From assembly GCA_903813345.2 (NCBI GenBank), contig CAIIXF020000006.1:31602024-31662023 (forward strand): 60,000 bases of DNA, in the 5' to 3' direction. Within the stretch, counting starts at the first letter, position 1, and each line of letters begins with the position of its first letter. The DNA is from Owenia fusiformis. Taxonomy: Eukaryota; Annelida; Polychaeta; Sabellida; Oweniidae. The notes beneath the pieces were generated by a model. The model was not told the origin of the DNA, did not search any database, and worked only from the letters and a program-made list of their open reading frames with translations. Positions 59,832 through 60,000 of this stretch are shown in pieces. A program made the translations under genes and the position numbers.

Positions 59832-60000
59832 TAAGGCATTAACATGACAAAATGTCACCACCTAATTGCTCATAATATTATGAGTTCAATCTTAAGTCTG
59901 ATTTGAACTTGTAATGATTTTGGAAAAATAAATAAAGCCTTTTGACCCTGAGAAGGTCATTGAAGGTGAAATCTCAAATCTAAAGTCAGATTTGAACTTC
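59832..60000 (-). mobile_element. HINE-like element, GTGGTGACA family, inverted, cut by window edge
   Basis: The complement of the 3' end seen at 13.06-13.10 kb (ACATGACAAAATGTCACCAC) is at 59851-59872, followed by one reverse-oriented core unit (GACCCTGAGAAGGTCATTGA, TCTAAAGTCAGATTTGAACT). The rest is outside. Confidence 0.75.

Noticed and set aside
1-60000. tRNA, rRNA or snRNA genes
   Set aside because: No cloverleaf with A/B-box consensus or conserved rRNA/snRNA text was recognised by eye; a covariance search was not possible.

Overview
The window looks like AT-rich, intron-rich nuclear DNA from an invertebrate, most likely a bivalve mollusc. The reasons are spliceosomal genes with GT-AG introns, a large DUF4062/NACHT/WD40 protein, and dense non-autonomous elements with a terminal hairpin, a (GTCC)n-type microsatellite, a tandem-repeat core and a 3' hairpin, the layout described for bivalve 'Pearl' and Helentron-derived (HINE) elements. 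No bacterial, organellar or viral gene was seen. Species cannot be named from sequence alone. Layout: 0-7.1 kb, minus strand, a complete three-exon gene for a 1,894-residue DUF4062-NACHT-WD40 protein, with a possible non-coding first exon and promoter near 13.9-14.2 kb. 7.1-17.8 kb, no convincing gene, but a LINE relic, small inverted-repeat elements, an 11-copy tandem-core element, a promoter-like CpG-containing block and a decayed transposon. 17.9-46.5 kb, plus strand, sixteen exons of an aldehyde-oxidase-like molybdenum hydroxylase, all joining in frame to give the last 680 residues; the Fe-S/FAD part is not visible. The 9.2-kb intron between its 9th and 10th visible exons holds a complete antisense gene, a seven-exon, 355-residue short-chain dehydrogenase/reductase (35.9-40.2 kb), whose first intron contains a 1.3-kb mariner with perfect inverted repeats but a broken transposase. 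46.6-52.25 kb, a 5.65-kb hAT-like insertion with 8-bp target duplication, filled with 91-bp and roughly 50-bp satellites. 54.7-55.0 kb, a small RING-finger gene on the minus strand. 58.5-59.5 kb, two paralogous, same-phase terminal exons on the minus strand whose upstream exons are outside the window. The most unusual signal is that minisatellites sit on, and are visibly built from, exon edges. A 61-bp array copies the 3' end and 5' splice site of one oxidase exon; a 32-bp array copies the 3' splice site and start of another; a 50-bp array copies the last coding exon across its stop codon; and a 15-bp repeat makes up the C-terminal codons and stop region of the 58.5-kb exon. The first three are in one gene. 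Each array carries many decoy splice sites or coding ends. A second pattern is that at least five repeat families with unrelated interiors share one terminal architecture.
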